Source: Algoriphagus sediminis (GTDB taxonomy: Bacteria > Bacteroidota > Bacteroidia > Cytophagales > Cyclobacteriaceae). From it: DNA of 64,000 bases. Below, in pieces: positions 34,665-44,190 of this stretch. Position numbers and translations under genes: made by a program. The notes under the pieces were generated by a model that saw nothing but the letters and a program-made list of their open reading frames with translations, had not been told where the DNA came from and did no database searches. Location of the stretch: positions 310,001-374,000 of the forward strand of contig NZ_JAUEPH010000005.1 in assembly GCF_030403435.1 (NCBI RefSeq), in the 5' to 3' direction. Numbering within the stretch: position 1 is the first letter of the stretch; each line of letters starts with the position of its first letter.

Positions 34665-35660
34665 ATGGCAGACTCAAATTTCATCGATTACGTCAAGTTT
34701 TGCTCCAGATCTGGATCTGGAGGAGCAGGTGCAGCTCATTTCCGTAGAGAAAAGCATGTTCCCAAAGGGGGACCAGATGGAGGAGATGGGGGACGGGGTG
34801 GCCATATTATACTAAGAGGTAATGCTCAGCACTGGACTTTGCTTCACCTTAAATATAAGAAACATGTGATCGCCGAATCGGGAAAGCGAGGAGAGGGAGG
34901 ACGCAGAAAAGGAGCTGATGGAAACGATGTGATACTAGACGTTCCACTGGGTACAGTAGCTCGAGATGCAGAAACCATGGAATTTCGAACTGAGATCACC
35001 GAAGATGGTCAGGAGGTAATTTTGACCCGAGGTGGCCGAGGAGGTCTTGGAAATGACCATTTCAAAACATCCACAAATCAGGCACCACACTATGCTCAGC
35101 CGGGTGAAGATGGGATTGAGGAGTGGATTATTCTCGAATTAAAGCTTTTGGCAGATGTAGGTTTGGTTGGTTTTCCAAATGCAGGCAAGTCCACCCTCCT
35201 TAGCTCCATCTCAGCAGCTAAACCGGAGATAGCTGATTATCCTTTCACCACTTTGGTCCCAAACCTTGGAGTAGTAAGCTATCGGGATGATAAATCCTTC
35301 GTGATGGCGGATATCCCAGGGATCATAGAAGGGGCAGCCGAAGGCAAAGGTTTAGGCTTAAGGTTTTTAAGACATATCGAGAGGAATTCTATTTTGCTTT
35401 TCATGGTTCCTGCTGATGCTCCAAGTATTGAGGAGCACTATCGTATTCTATTAAATGAGTTGGAAAAACATAATCCAGAGCTCCTTGATAAAGCAAGGAT
35501 ACTTGCTATTACGAAGTCTGACATGCTAGATGAAGAATTAATGGAGGAGATGAAGAAAGAGGTTCCAAAAGACGTATCCTCCTTATTCATTTCTTCGGTG
35601 AGCCAGTTTAATCTGGATGCACTGAAGGATTTAATTTGGCAGTCAATTCACGCGACATGA
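34665..35660 (+). CDS. obgE: GTPase Obg
   Basis: 331 residues from the ATG at 34665; a longer frame from TTG at 34644 is rejected because it would add a non-conserved stretch inside the hairpin. The glycine-rich Obg fold ([12 protein letters not shown]) precedes the G domain with [18 protein letters not shown] and the TKSD motif. Obg couples late 50S assembly to nucleotide levels. The gene lies downstream of adk and just before grpE-dnaJ. Confidence 0.95.
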   Translation: MADSNFIDYVKFCSRSGSGGAGAAHFRREKHVPKGGPDGGDGGRGGHIILRGNAQHWTLLHLKYKKHVIAESGKRGEGGRRKGADGNDVILDVPLGTVARDAETMEFRTEITEDGQEVILTRGGRGGLGNDHFKTSTNQAPHYAQPGEDGIEEWIILELKLLADVGLVGFPNAGKSTLLSSISAAKPEIADYPFTTLVPNLGVVSYRDDKSFVMADIPGIIEGAAEGKGLGLRFLRHIERNSILLFMVPADAPSIEEHYRILLNELEKHNPELLDKARILAITKSDMLDEELMEEMKKEVPKDVSSLFISSVSQFNLDALKDLIWQSIHAT

Positions 35661-35700
35661 TGTCACTTTGTCAGAAAAGAAGGCGTGGCAAACAAATTGA
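35661..35700 (+). promoter_or_regulatory. Candidate stress-control region before grpE-dnaJ
   Basis: Directly after the obgE stop, TGTCA-CTT-TGTCA (35661-35673) forms two direct TGTCA repeats. TGGCA (35686-35690) and TTGA (35697-35700) downstream give a GG-N10-GA spacing, resembling a sigma-54 -24/-12 promoter with TTGA for the consensus TTGC. The grpE ATG is at 35736. Both elements are weak or imperfect; this is a candidate only. Confidence 0.3.
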
Positions 35701-35735
35701 TCAATGCAGGAGACTAACTTGAATGGTTTAGTAAA

Positions 35736-36326
35736 ATGACAAAGAATAAGAAAGTGGAAAAAGAAATAAAGGAACAGGAGTTCCAGGAAGAAATATTACT
35801 TGATAAAGATTCAACTGAGAATCAAGATGAAATCGCTCAGGACGAAAATCAAGAAGTTCAGGATGAGGAAGTGTCTCTTGAGGTGAAACTCGAAAAAGAA
35901 GTAGCTGAATTAAAGGAGAAGTATCTTCGGCTATATTCAGACTTTGAGAATTTCCGAAAAAGAACAGCGAAAGAAAGAATCGAAATGATTTCTACCGCAT
36001 CCCAAGAGCTTCTCGTAGATCTTTTGCCGGCCGTGGACGATTTTGAGAGAGCTTTCAAAGCGAACGAGAATGAAGAAGATGCTACAAAAGTTCTCGAAGG
36101 AAATCGAATCGTCTTCCAAAAGCTACTTAAGATTCTAAATTCTAAGGGGTTGAAGCCTATGGAGGATATGATTGGTAAGCCTTTTGATCCGGATACTCAG
36201 GAGGCTATTACCCAGATTCCTGCACCATCTGAGGATATGAAGGGGAAAGTGATAGATGTAATTGAAAAAGGATACACACTCGGGGATAGGGTGGTTCGAT
36301 TTGCAAAAGTGGTAACAGGAGCATAA
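35736..36326 (+). CDS. grpE: Nucleotide exchange factor GrpE
   Basis: 196 residues: a long acidic, helix-forming N-terminal tail, then the long coiled-coil [16 protein letters not shown] typical of GrpE and the C-terminal beta domain ending [20 protein letters not shown]. GrpE exchanges ADP for ATP on DnaK. dnaJ starts 4 bp after its stop, so both are one transcript; dnaK is not in the window. Confidence 0.95.
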   Translation: MTKNKKVEKEIKEQEFQEEILLDKDSTENQDEIAQDENQEVQDEEVSLEVKLEKEVAELKEKYLRLYSDFENFRKRTAKERIEMISTASQELLVDLLPAVDDFERAFKANENEEDATKVLEGNRIVFQKLLKILNSKGLKPMEDMIGKPFDPDTQEAITQIPAPSEDMKGKVIDVIEKGYTLGDRVVRFAKVVTGA

Positions 36327-36330
36327 GGAT

Positions 36331-37443
36331 ATGACGAAGAGAGATTATTACGAGGTACTTGGAGTGGATAAATCTGCATCTGCAGAGGAGATAAAAAAAG
36401 CCTACCGAAAATTAGCCATTAAATATCATCCGGATAAAAACCCGAATGATACCAAAGCCGAAGAGAAATTTAAAGAAGCTGCTGAAGCATATGAGGTGCT
36501 TAGCAATCCTGAGAAAAAGCAGCGATATGATCAATTTGGTCATCAGGGAGTAGGAGGTGCCGGCGGATTCGGCGGTGGAGGTATGAACATGGAGGATATT
36601 TTCTCCCAATTCGGAGATATTTTCGGAGGCGGAGGCGGATTCGGTTCCTTCTTTGGTGGGGGCGGAGGCGGTAGCCGACGAACGAAAAAAGGCACGAATC
36701 TTCGTGTTAAGCTAAAACTGAATCTTCAAGAAATTGCCAATGGAGTTGAGAAGAAAATAAAGGTAAAGCGAAATGTGGTGGCTGATGGTGTGACGTTTAA
36801 AACCTGCTCCACTTGTCAGGGAACCGGGCAAATAAAAAAGGTGATGAACACCATGCTTGGCCAAATGGTTTCTGCCACTACCTGTACGGTCTGTGGAGGA
36901 AGTGGCCAAATTGTCGATAAGCGACCAGCAGGAGCGGATGCCAGAGGCTTGATTGCTAAGGAGGAAGTAATTCCGATTAATATCCCAGGAGGTGTGGCTG
37001 AGGGGATGCAACTCAGCATGTCAGGAAAGGGTAACGAAATTCCAGGTGGAATAGCCGGGGATTTGCTGATTGTCATTGAGGAGATTGAGGAATCTACTTT
37101 TCAGAGGGAAGGTAATAATGTGATCTATGATCTTTACATTTCCTTTGTCGACGCAGCTTTGGGCGCTTCCGTGGAGGTACCAACCATTGACGGCAAGGTT
37201 AAGATCAAAGTTGAACCTGGGACCCAAAGCGGAAAAATGCTTAGACTGAAAGGAAAGGGAATTAAAGATATTAATGGTTACTCCAGAGGTGATCAATTGA
37301 TCATGGTGAATGTGTGGACTCCGACTCAACTCAATAAAGAGGAGAAAGATGCACTTGAAGGAATGAGAGGTTCGGAAAATTTCAAGCCTGATCCAGGAAG
37401 ATCAGAGAAAACGTTCTTCGATAAAATGAAGGAATTTTTCTAA
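36331..37443 (+). CDS. dnaJ: DnaJ chaperone with reduced (two-motif) zinc-binding domain
   Basis: 370 residues: J domain with HPD at 33-35, a Gly/Phe-rich linker at about 74-115, then the central Cys-rich domain and the C-terminal substrate-binding beta domains. Instead of the usual four CXXCXGXG motifs only two are seen, C159-S-T-C162 and C185-T-V-C188; at the places of motifs 1 and 4 the sequence has [10 protein letters not shown] and [11 protein letters not shown] without Cys. The two kept motifs are those that together form zinc centre II, needed for work with DnaK. It is co-transcribed with grpE and ended by the hairpin at 37453-37477. Confidence 0.94.
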   Translation: MTKRDYYEVLGVDKSASAEEIKKAYRKLAIKYHPDKNPNDTKAEEKFKEAAEAYEVLSNPEKKQRYDQFGHQGVGGAGGFGGGGMNMEDIFSQFGDIFGGGGGFGSFFGGGGGGSRRTKKGTNLRVKLKLNLQEIANGVEKKIKVKRNVVADGVTFKTCSTCQGTGQIKKVMNTMLGQMVSATTCTVCGGSGQIVDKRPAGADARGLIAKEEVIPINIPGGVAEGMQLSMSGKGNEIPGGIAGDLLIVIEEIEESTFQREGNNVIYDLYISFVDAALGASVEVPTIDGKVKIKVEPGTQSGKMLRLKGKGIKDINGYSRGDQLIMVNVWTPTQLNKEEKDALEGMRGSENFKPDPGRSEKTFFDKMKEFF

Positions 37444-37452
37444 AATTGTGAG

Positions 37453-37477
37453 GCCAGAAGAAATTCTGGCTTTTTTT
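37453..37477 (+). terminator. Intrinsic terminator after dnaJ
   Basis: GCCAGAA (37453-37459) pairs with TTCTGGC (37464-37470) around a GAAA tetraloop, followed by seven T. Confidence 0.88.
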
Positions 37478-37521
37478 ATAGATTTAAAAACCTTTTGTAG
37501 GTCGAGTCGTAACCTATCCGT

Positions 37522-38409
37522 ATGCTGAAAAAACTCTGTCTGCTTATTTTGGGTATTGTGAGTTTGGAGACGCTTTCCCAGGCCCAAATTGTAAAAGAGT
37601 ATCACGTCACGCAGAGGACAGGGTTTAACATAGTTAAACTAGATTTTACATCGTATAAAAGTGTTACTCACCTCAAGAGGGTTTTAGATTCAGACCCCGT
37701 GAGTATCCATGGTCATCTGACAGAAACAAATATTCTTCCAGACTTCTCGAATTCTATTAATAGGGATGTGATGGAAGTTTCTCTAGTCCATAAAAATGTA
37801 GAATCAGATAACCTGGGAAAGAGTATCACTTCCAAGCTTTTTTCAGGTAGTGGAAACGATTTTGACCATACCTGGGACCTGGGTCTAAACTCGAATTTCC
37901 TCTATGATTTACACTTTTTGCTTGGAATGGGCCAGTCTAACTTTGACTTGGCAATGCTGCCCATCACGAATCTAAAAATTGAAAGTGCCAGTTCTGATGT
38001 GATTATTTTTTATGGTGAAGACGAACCCAATAAGATTCAGATGGATACCCTTTTGGTGACACTGGACATGGGAAAAGTAGATATTCCGCAGGCAAATTTC
38101 ACCAATTCTAAAAAGATTATTGTCGATGTGAGCTACGGCAAAATCAATCTTGATTTCGGGGAAGGGATGAGTTCTTCTTGCGATGTGATAGCCGCTTTAG
38201 GAGCTGGAACATTAAATTTGCATTTGCCTTCTGAATCCTACCCAATAAAAATTAAAGTAAAGACAACTCCGATGTGCAGGATGAGCATGCCAAAATTTTT
38301 AAAGAAGATTGAGGAGAATGTTTACACCACAAAGGGCTATAAAGAAGATGACCCTAGACTTTTAGAACTCACCCTGGATGTAGGTGTTGGGTCTATCGTA
38401 ATTGATTAA
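37522..38409 (+). CDS. Exported protein of unknown function with repetitive beta structure
   Basis: 295 residues with a signal peptide (MLKKLCLLILGIVSLETLSQAQ). The mature protein has regularly spaced beta-strand-like repeats, such as DTLLVTLDMGKVDIPQANF and KKIIVDVSYGKINLDFGEGM, reminiscent of the toastrack/DUF4097-type adhesin-like fold; I am not sure of this. It has no lipobox. It lies 3 bp before the ABC ATPase gene, so it is probably co-transcribed with the exporter; a shared role is only inferred. Confidence 0.6.
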   Translation: MLKKLCLLILGIVSLETLSQAQIVKEYHVTQRTGFNIVKLDFTSYKSVTHLKRVLDSDPVSIHGHLTETNILPDFSNSINRDVMEVSLVHKNVESDNLGKSITSKLFSGSGNDFDHTWDLGLNSNFLYDLHFLLGMGQSNFDLAMLPITNLKIESASSDVIIFYGEDEPNKIQMDTLLVTLDMGKVDIPQANFTNSKKIIVDVSYGKINLDFGEGMSSSCDVIAALGAGTLNLHLPSESYPIKIKVKTTPMCRMSMPKFLKKIEENVYTTKGYKEDDPRLLELTLDVGVGSIVID

Positions 38410-38412
38410 TTC

Positions 38413-39309
38413 ATGCTTGAAATCAAGGACCTTTCTAAAGCTTTCGGAAATAAACAAGCCCTTACAGATATAGACCTGTCGGTTCCTGAGGGTGTGATTT
38501 TTGGGTTATTAGGACCAAACGGAGCTGGTAAAACAACCCTTATCCGAATAATCAATCAAATTATTGAAGCAGACAAAGGAGAAATATTTCTTGAAGGTCA
38601 AAAAATTTCCCCAGCCGATATCCGAAAAATAGGCTACCTCCCCGAAGAGCGTGGTCTGTACAAAAAAATGAAGGTCTGGGATCAGTTAATTTACTTTGCC
38701 AGGCTAAAAGGTTTGAGTTTGGATGAGGCCAAGTCAAGAGTAAACCATTGGATGGACAAGCTGGAAATTGCGTCCTGGAAGTCAAAGAAAATTGAAGATC
38801 TCTCGAAAGGGATGGCTCAAAAAATTCAATTCATTGCTACCATAATTCATGAACCCAGGCTTTTGATTTTGGATGAACCGTTTTCTGGTTTTGATCCCGT
38901 AAATGCCGAAATAATCAAAAATGAAATAATCGGTCTCAAAAATAAGGGAACCACAATCATTCTGAGTACGCACAGGATGGAATCTGTGGAGTTGCTCTGT
39001 GATCGGGTTGCGATGATCAACCAGTCGAGGAAAATTCTGGATGGGCCCATTCGGGAAGTCAAGAATAGCTTTAAACCAGAAATTTTTGAAGTGACACTGG
39101 CAGATATTCAAGAAGGATTGCCACTGGAGTTTGGAGCCGTGGAAATAGCTCCCGGTGAATGGCATTTTAAAACCAGCCTTAACGGAGGTACTCCCAATCA
39201 ATTACTTTCCAAATTCATGTCCCTGGGTCAGGTAACTCAATTTGACGAAGTCAAACCAACTATGGAAGAGATTTTTATTCATCAAGTAAAATCAGCAGAA
39301 AATGGATAA
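38413..39309 (+). CDS. ABC transporter ATP-binding protein (ABC-2 exporter, NatA-like)
   Basis: 298 residues with Walker A GPNGAGKTTL, a signature motif diverged to LSKGMAQK in place of LSGGQ, Walker B LLILDEPFSGFDPVNA and the switch His in ILSTHRM. A C-terminal domain of about 80 residues follows the ABC core, as in NatA. The permease gene overlaps its end by 8 bp. Substrate unknown; sodium, drug or lipid export have all been proposed for this family. Confidence 0.9.
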   Translation: MLEIKDLSKAFGNKQALTDIDLSVPEGVIFGLLGPNGAGKTTLIRIINQIIEADKGEIFLEGQKISPADIRKIGYLPEERGLYKKMKVWDQLIYFARLKGLSLDEAKSRVNHWMDKLEIASWKSKKIEDLSKGMAQKIQFIATIIHEPRLLILDEPFSGFDPVNAEIIKNEIIGLKNKGTTIILSTHRMESVELLCDRVAMINQSRKILDGPIREVKNSFKPEIFEVTLADIQEGLPLEFGAVEIAPGEWHFKTSLNGGTPNQLLSKFMSLGQVTQFDEVKPTMEEIFIHQVKSAENG

Positions 39310-40627
39310 GATTTGGCTCGTCATCAAACGGGAGTACCTCGCAAGGGTAAAAAAGAAATCCTTTTTACTTGCCACTTTGCTTACTCCTTTGATTTTTCCA
39401 GCCTTGATGGGGGTCATTGTATGGCTGGCTGTAGAAGAAAGGGGAAGCCAAGCCTTGAGGATCATTGAGGTGGTCGATGAGAATGACCTTTTCTTCCTCG
39501 AAAGCTCAGAGCAATATGCATTTTCGTTTTCTGATGCGACCCTTGAAGAAGGGAAGAAGTTGGTTCAGGATGGAGACAGGTACGGATTTTTATATATCCC
39601 AAAAATTGATCTCACAGATCCTCAAGGGGTAGTTTATTATGGAGAGGATAATCCGAACATGAATTTCATCATGCGGTTAGAGAATCGCCTGAGAAAGAAA
39701 ATTGAGGAACAGCGCCTTTTGCAAAGCGGGATAGATCCAAAGATTATTTCAGAAATAAGGACGGATATCTCCATACGGTCCATTCGTCTGGATGATGAAG
39801 GAACCGAATCCGTAAGTAATGCCGCGGTAAACTATGGGATAGGATTTGTTGCAGGGATTCTGATTTATATGTTCATTTTCATTTACGGCAATCAGATCAT
39901 GCAGGGTGTGATTGAGGAAAAGTCGAATCGTATTATCGAGATCTTGGTGTCATCCATCAAACCTTTCCAGCTAATGATGGGCAAAATTATAGGCGTGGCT
40001 GGAGTAGGTCTCACCCAATTCTTAATCTGGATTATTCTAATCGGAGGTTTGACAACCCTTGTTACAGGCTATCTTGGTATGCAACTACCTCAGGAGCAAG
40101 CCATGGAGCTTGCCGCTCAGGATATGCCCACCGAGGAATTTTCAGAAGCAGTTCCTGTAAATAGTGATGTAGCTGAAATCCTTCAGGTAATCAATGGAAT
40201 TGATTTCTTTACCATTACCCTAAGTTTTGTGTTTTATTTTTTGGGAGGATATCTCTTGTATGGGGCATTGTTCGCTGCCATTGGTTCGGCTGTCGACGCT
40301 CCTTCAGAGGCCCAGCAGTTTATGTTTCCCGTGACAATTCCTCTTTTAGTAGCCTATATGGGATTGTTTGTTTTTGTCTTAAATGATCCAAATAGTACGA
40401 CTTCTTTTTGGTTGTCGATTATTCCACTCTCTTCTCCTATAGGAATGATGGGACGAGTGAGCTATGGGGTTCCCTGGTATGAACTTTTGCTTTCGATGGG
40501 GCTCCTTGTTCTGGGATTTCTTGCTACTACCTGGATAGCCGCCAAAATATACCGAATAGGTATTCTCATGCACGGGACTAAGCCAAGTTATAAGCTTCTC
40601 TGGAAATGGATTAAATCTAGCGAATAA
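39302..40627 (+). CDS. ABC-2 type transporter permease (NatB-like)
   Basis: 441 residues with an N-terminal helix (SFLLATLLTPLIFPALMGVIV), a large extracytoplasmic loop of about 150 residues, and five or more transmembrane helices in the C-terminal half. The conserved GVIEEKSNRIIEILVSSIKPFQLMMGKI block is the ABC-2 coupling region. It pairs with the ATPase gene, overlapping by 8 bp, and the operon ends at the terminator at 40627-40655. Confidence 0.9.
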   Translation: MDKIWLVIKREYLARVKKKSFLLATLLTPLIFPALMGVIVWLAVEERGSQALRIIEVVDENDLFFLESSEQYAFSFSDATLEEGKKLVQDGDRYGFLYIPKIDLTDPQGVVYYGEDNPNMNFIMRLENRLRKKIEEQRLLQSGIDPKIISEIRTDISIRSIRLDDEGTESVSNAAVNYGIGFVAGILIYMFIFIYGNQIMQGVIEEKSNRIIEILVSSIKPFQLMMGKIIGVAGVGLTQFLIWIILIGGLTTLVTGYLGMQLPQEQAMELAAQDMPTEEFSEAVPVNSDVAEILQVINGIDFFTITLSFVFYFLGGYLLYGALFAAIGSAVDAPSEAQQFMFPVTIPLLVAYMGLFVFVLNDPNSTTSFWLSIIPLSSPIGMMGRVSYGVPWYELLLSMGLLVLGFLATTWIAAKIYRIGILMHGTKPSYKLLWKWIKSSE

Positions 40628-40655
40628 AAAAATCCCGGCTTGACCGGGATTTTTA
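40627..40655. terminator. Bidirectional intrinsic terminator, permease / dps
   Basis: ATCCCGG (40632-40638) pairs with CCGGGAT (40644-40650) around CTTGA and is extended by A and T tracts on both sides. It lies between the convergent permease (stop 40627) and dps (stop 40675). Confidence 0.88.
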
Positions 40656-40674
40656 TTTTTGGGGCACTAGCTCT

Positions 40675-41145
40675 TTATCTCAAGTATGCTGAAAGCATCC
40701 ATACCACTTTTTCCTTAGCGGTAATATAGTCACTCATCAAAGTAACTGTACCTTCATCTCCTTGCTCTGAAGCAGCATCCAATACGGATCTTTCGATGTC
40801 CAATAAAACATTCAAATTCGCTCTTATTTCAGAAACCATTTTTACGGAATCCTCAACAACACCTGCTTCAGTGATGGTGGCAGCTTCAATGTATTCTCCA
40901 TAAGAGGACAATGGTCTTCCTCCTAAAGTCAATATTCTTTCAGCCACTTCGTCTACACTTTCATTTGCGGTGGTGTATAACTCTTCAAACTTCGCATGAA
41001 GCTCAAAGAAATTCGAACCACTCACGTTCCAGTGAAAGTTTCTTAGATTCTGGTAGTAAATCTGATAATTTGCCAGCAGGGTATTCAACTGTGGAATTAA
41101 GGCTTTACTTTCCTTTTCTTCTAACCCAATATCATTTGTTTTCAT
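40675..41145 (-). CDS. dps: Dps family ferritin-like DNA-protection protein
   Basis: 156 residues, a helical bundle of normal Dps length. The ferroxidase-site segment FHWNVSGSNFFELHAKFEELY followed by DEVAERILTLGG carries the conserved His/Asp/Glu ligands. Dps stores iron, removes peroxide and binds DNA as a dodecamer in starvation. It is a single-gene unit, divergent from the histidine kinase gene. Confidence 0.93.
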   Translation of the reverse strand: MKTNDIGLEEKESKALIPQLNTLLANYQIYYQNLRNFHWNVSGSNFFELHAKFEELYTTANESVDEVAERILTLGGRPLSSYGEYIEAATITEAGVVEDSVKMVSEIRANLNVLLDIERSVLDAASEQGDEGTVTLMSDYITAKEKVVWMLSAYLR

Positions 41146-41289
41146 AATTTCAATTTTTTGATCTTCTCTAATAACTTAAATTGGTCAACAAAGGTGCCAT
41201 ACCTCCCAATGATAAAATCTATGTCCAAATCATAATATCTATTGGGCGGGAAAGTTTATGGGTAGGTATCGCAAGCTTATTTGTATTGA

Positions 41290-42525
41290 ATGAAAAATCG
41301 CTTTCAGGACTTAACTTCCATTGACTTCTACCAAAATAGAAAGCAGGTAAAATGGCTGGTTTTTTTGGTTTCCATGGTGATTGGTGCAGGGTCGATCTGG
41401 TATACCAGTCGGTTGGTAGAGGAGCTTCGAAACCGGGAACGGCGTCAAATAGAACTTCTTTCCTCGGCTCTTGAATATGCCGCCACGACGGCCGAAGGTT
41501 TGACCTTTATAAACCAGGAAATCATCCAGCAAAACTACTCCATCCCTATTATTATGGTGGATGCGAATGAAAACCCAATTGAATTTCGAAATATCAATTT
41601 TAAGAAAAATGCAACCCAGCAGGATTCGCTAAAAACTTTGCAAGCTGAGCTTGCCGAAATGAGAGAGGAATATGATCCTATTTATCTTCAGGAGGCCGAT
41701 ATTCAAATTTATTTCCGAAACTCTGAGCTCCTCCTAAACCTTAAATATTACCCTTACATTCAGTTGGCGGTTATATTGATTTTTGGGATTTTGGCATACA
41801 CCCTGTTTAACCAAAGTAGAATTGCAGAGCAAAACAGAGTTTGGGCGGGACTTACCAAGGAAACTGCACATCAGCTTGGGACCCCGATAGCCTCTCTTAT
41901 GGCTTGGATCGATTACCTGAGAAACTCCCCGGTTTGGGAGGAAAATAAGGAGATAATTCAGGAGATGGATAAGGATGTGGTCAAACTCCGAATGGTCACA
42001 GAACGCTTCAGCTCTATTGGCAGTAAGCCTGACATTAAATCTGAAAATCTTTATGATAGCATAGAAGAGACCATCAATTATCTACGGCCTCGAATATCTA
42101 CAAAGGTCGAACTGGAAATCAATGCGGATGCTAGAGATCTTGAGGCGATGATGAATAAACCACTCTTCGAGTGGGTGATTGAAAACATATGCAAAAATGC
42201 CGTGGACGCCATGAAAGGGGTGGGGCGGATCAATATCAATATTCTTCAGGATAGCGATAAGTTCGTTCTGATCGATATCCAGGATACGGGTAAAGGAATG
42301 GAGAAGGCCATGTTTAAAAAAGTGTTTAATCCCGGATTCTCCACCAGACAGAGAGGTTGGGGTTTAGGGCTGACCCTCGCCAAAAGAATCATCGAAGGAT
42401 ATCATGGAGGGAAAATTTTTGTCAAATCTTCAGAACTCGGAAAAGGAACCACCTTTAGGATTGTTCTTCACAGCAGTTTGGAAGGCGCAGAGCAGTTCAT
42501 TACTGACGGCCTCTTAGAATATTAA
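41290..42525 (+). CDS. Orphan sensor histidine kinase
   Basis: 411 residues with two predicted membrane helices (about 21-40 and 153-175) flanking an extracytoplasmic region of about 110 residues that I cannot assign to a known sensor domain. The H-box is ETAHQLGTP with His194, the N-box ENICKNAVDAM, and the G boxes DTGKGM and GWGLGLTLAK, so kinase activity is likely. No HAMP domain is evident between the second helix and the H-box. No response regulator gene adjoins; the next gene is prfC, 79 bp away. The ligand is unknown. Confidence 0.9.
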   Translation: MKNRFQDLTSIDFYQNRKQVKWLVFLVSMVIGAGSIWYTSRLVEELRNRERRQIELLSSALEYAATTAEGLTFINQEIIQQNYSIPIIMVDANENPIEFRNINFKKNATQQDSLKTLQAELAEMREEYDPIYLQEADIQIYFRNSELLLNLKYYPYIQLAVILIFGILAYTLFNQSRIAEQNRVWAGLTKETAHQLGTPIASLMAWIDYLRNSPVWEENKEIIQEMDKDVVKLRMVTERFSSIGSKPDIKSENLYDSIEETINYLRPRISTKVELEINADARDLEAMMNKPLFEWVIENICKNAVDAMKGVGRININILQDSDKFVLIDIQDTGKGMEKAMFKKVFNPGFSTRQRGWGLGLTLAKRIIEGYHGGKIFVKSSELGKGTTFRIVLHSSLEGAEQFITDGLLEY

Positions 42526-42576
42526 CCTTACACTTTTCGATTTAGAATTGCATGAGCTCCTTCGCTCATTTTTGAT

Positions 42577-42584
42577 TACCTTTG
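42577..42584 (+). promoter_or_regulatory. Candidate -7 element upstream of prfC
   Basis: TACCTTTG fits TAnnTTTG, 20 bp before the prfC ATG. No convincing -33 box was seen at the expected distance. Confidence 0.3.
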
Positions 42585-42603
42585 CACCTCAATTCTGACA
42601 CCC

Positions 42604-44184
42604 ATGAATCTTACTCAGGAAATCAACAAAAGAAGAACTTTTGCCATCATCGCTCACCCGGATGCCGGTAAGACTACCCTGACTGAAAAGCTGCTTCTTT
42701 TTGGCGGAGCCATCCAGACTGCAGGTGCCGTCAAGTCGAATAAAATCGATACGGCTACCAAGTCCGACTGGATGGAAATAGAAAAGCAGAGAGGGATCTC
42801 GGTGGCTACCTCGGTGATGGGTTTCGAGTATCAGAATATGAAAATTAACCTTTTGGATACCCCGGGTCACCAGGATTTTGCCGAGGATACCTACCGTACG
42901 CTTACTGCTGTAGATTCCGTAATTATGGTTATCGACTGTGTGAAAGGTGTGGAGATTCAGACCGAAAAGCTAATGGAGGTCTGTCGGATGAGGAATACCC
43001 CGGTAATCTGCTTTATCAATAAGCTTGATAGAGAAGGAAGGGATCCTTACGATCTGCTGGATGAAGTGGAGGAAAAGTTGAATATCAGTGTTCGGCCTCT
43101 GACCTGGCCGATCGGTATGGGCAAAAGTTTTAAGGGGGTGTATAATCTTTATGATCAGCAGTTAAATCTATTCACTCCATCTCAAAGGCAGCTTTCGGAT
43201 GACCGTCAGACCTTTAAAAACCTTGATGATTCTAAATTGGATGATTTAATAGGTGGTAATAATGCTGATCAACTTCGGGAAGATGTGGAACTGATTGAGG
43301 GCGTGTATCCGGAATTTGATGTGAATGAATATCTCGAGGGTAAAGTTGCTCCTGTGTTCTTCGGGTCAGCTGTAAATAATTTCGGGGTGAATGAGATGCT
43401 GGATACTTTTATTCGCATAGCTCCAAAGCCTAAAAGCAGAAATACCGAAGAGAGAGAAGTTTTACCTGAGGAGAAAAATTTCTCGGGCTTTGTATTTAAA
43501 ATCCATGCAAACATGGACCCAAACCACCGAAACCGTATCGCATTCATGCGGATTTGTTCGGGAACTTTTGAAAGAAATAAGCCCTACAATCATGTGCTGG
43601 GTTCAAAGCCTTTGCGTTTTTCAAATGTCACTCAGTTCATGGCGCAGGATAAGGAAATCATTGATCAGGCCTATCCAGGCGACATTGTGGGATTATACGA
43701 TACCGGTAATCTTAAAATCGGAGATTCGCTTACTGATGGTGAAGACCTTAAGTTCGTGGGAATTCCGAGTTTTTCTCCTGAGATCTTTCGAGAGGTCATC
43801 AATAAGGATGCGATGAAAACCAAGCAACTTGAAAAAGGTCTGAAACAACTTATGGAAGAGGGAGTGGCACAGCTTTTCACCTTTGACATAGGCTCGAGAA
43901 AGGTGGTAGGAACCGTTGGTCAACTTCAGTTTGAGGTAATCCAGTTTCGACTCAAAAACGAATACAATGCTACAGTCGATTTTCGCCCGATGAATCTCTA
44001 CAAGGCATGCTGGATCAGTAGTAAGGACAAAGCTCAACTGGAAGAGTTTGCCCGATCAAAAAGTCGCCATATTGCAAAAGATAGGGATGGCAAGCTAGTC
44101 TTTATGGCTGAATCCAAAGCATGGCTCCAGATGGTCCAGGACAATTACCCTGAGATCGATTTTCACTTTACTTCAGAGGGTTAG
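42604..44184 (+). CDS. prfC: Peptide chain release factor 3
   Basis: 526 residues, the length of a typical RF3. The GTPase motifs are [10 protein letters not shown] (G1), [13 protein letters not shown] (G3) and NKLDREG (G4), with the RF3-specific [12 protein letters not shown] switch region. It recycles RF1/RF2 after termination. It is convergent with adenine deaminase, with 6 bp between the stops and no terminator-like hairpin. Confidence 0.96.
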   Translation: MNLTQEINKRRTFAIIAHPDAGKTTLTEKLLLFGGAIQTAGAVKSNKIDTATKSDWMEIEKQRGISVATSVMGFEYQNMKINLLDTPGHQDFAEDTYRTLTAVDSVIMVIDCVKGVEIQTEKLMEVCRMRNTPVICFINKLDREGRDPYDLLDEVEEKLNISVRPLTWPIGMGKSFKGVYNLYDQQLNLFTPSQRQLSDDRQTFKNLDDSKLDDLIGGNNADQLREDVELIEGVYPEFDVNEYLEGKVAPVFFGSAVNNFGVNEMLDTFIRIAPKPKSRNTEEREVLPEEKNFSGFVFKIHANMDPNHRNRIAFMRICSGTFERNKPYNHVLGSKPLRFSNVTQFMAQDKEIIDQAYPGDIVGLYDTGNLKIGDSLTDGEDLKFVGIPSFSPEIFREVINKDAMKTKQLEKGLKQLMEEGVAQLFTFDIGSRKVVGTVGQLQFEVIQFRLKNEYNATVDFRPMNLYKACWISSKDKAQLEEFARSKSRHIAKDRDGKLVFMAESKAWLQMVQDNYPEIDFHFTSEG

Positions 44185-44190
44185 TAGATA

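Noticed and set aside
38782..39201. 139-aa open frame on the minus strand inside the ABC ATPase gene
   Set aside because: It lies wholly antisense to a gene with clear Walker motifs; it has no recognisable domain and no start context.
43693..44037. 114-aa open frame on the minus strand within prfC
   Set aside because: Antisense to a conserved translation factor; no independent evidence.
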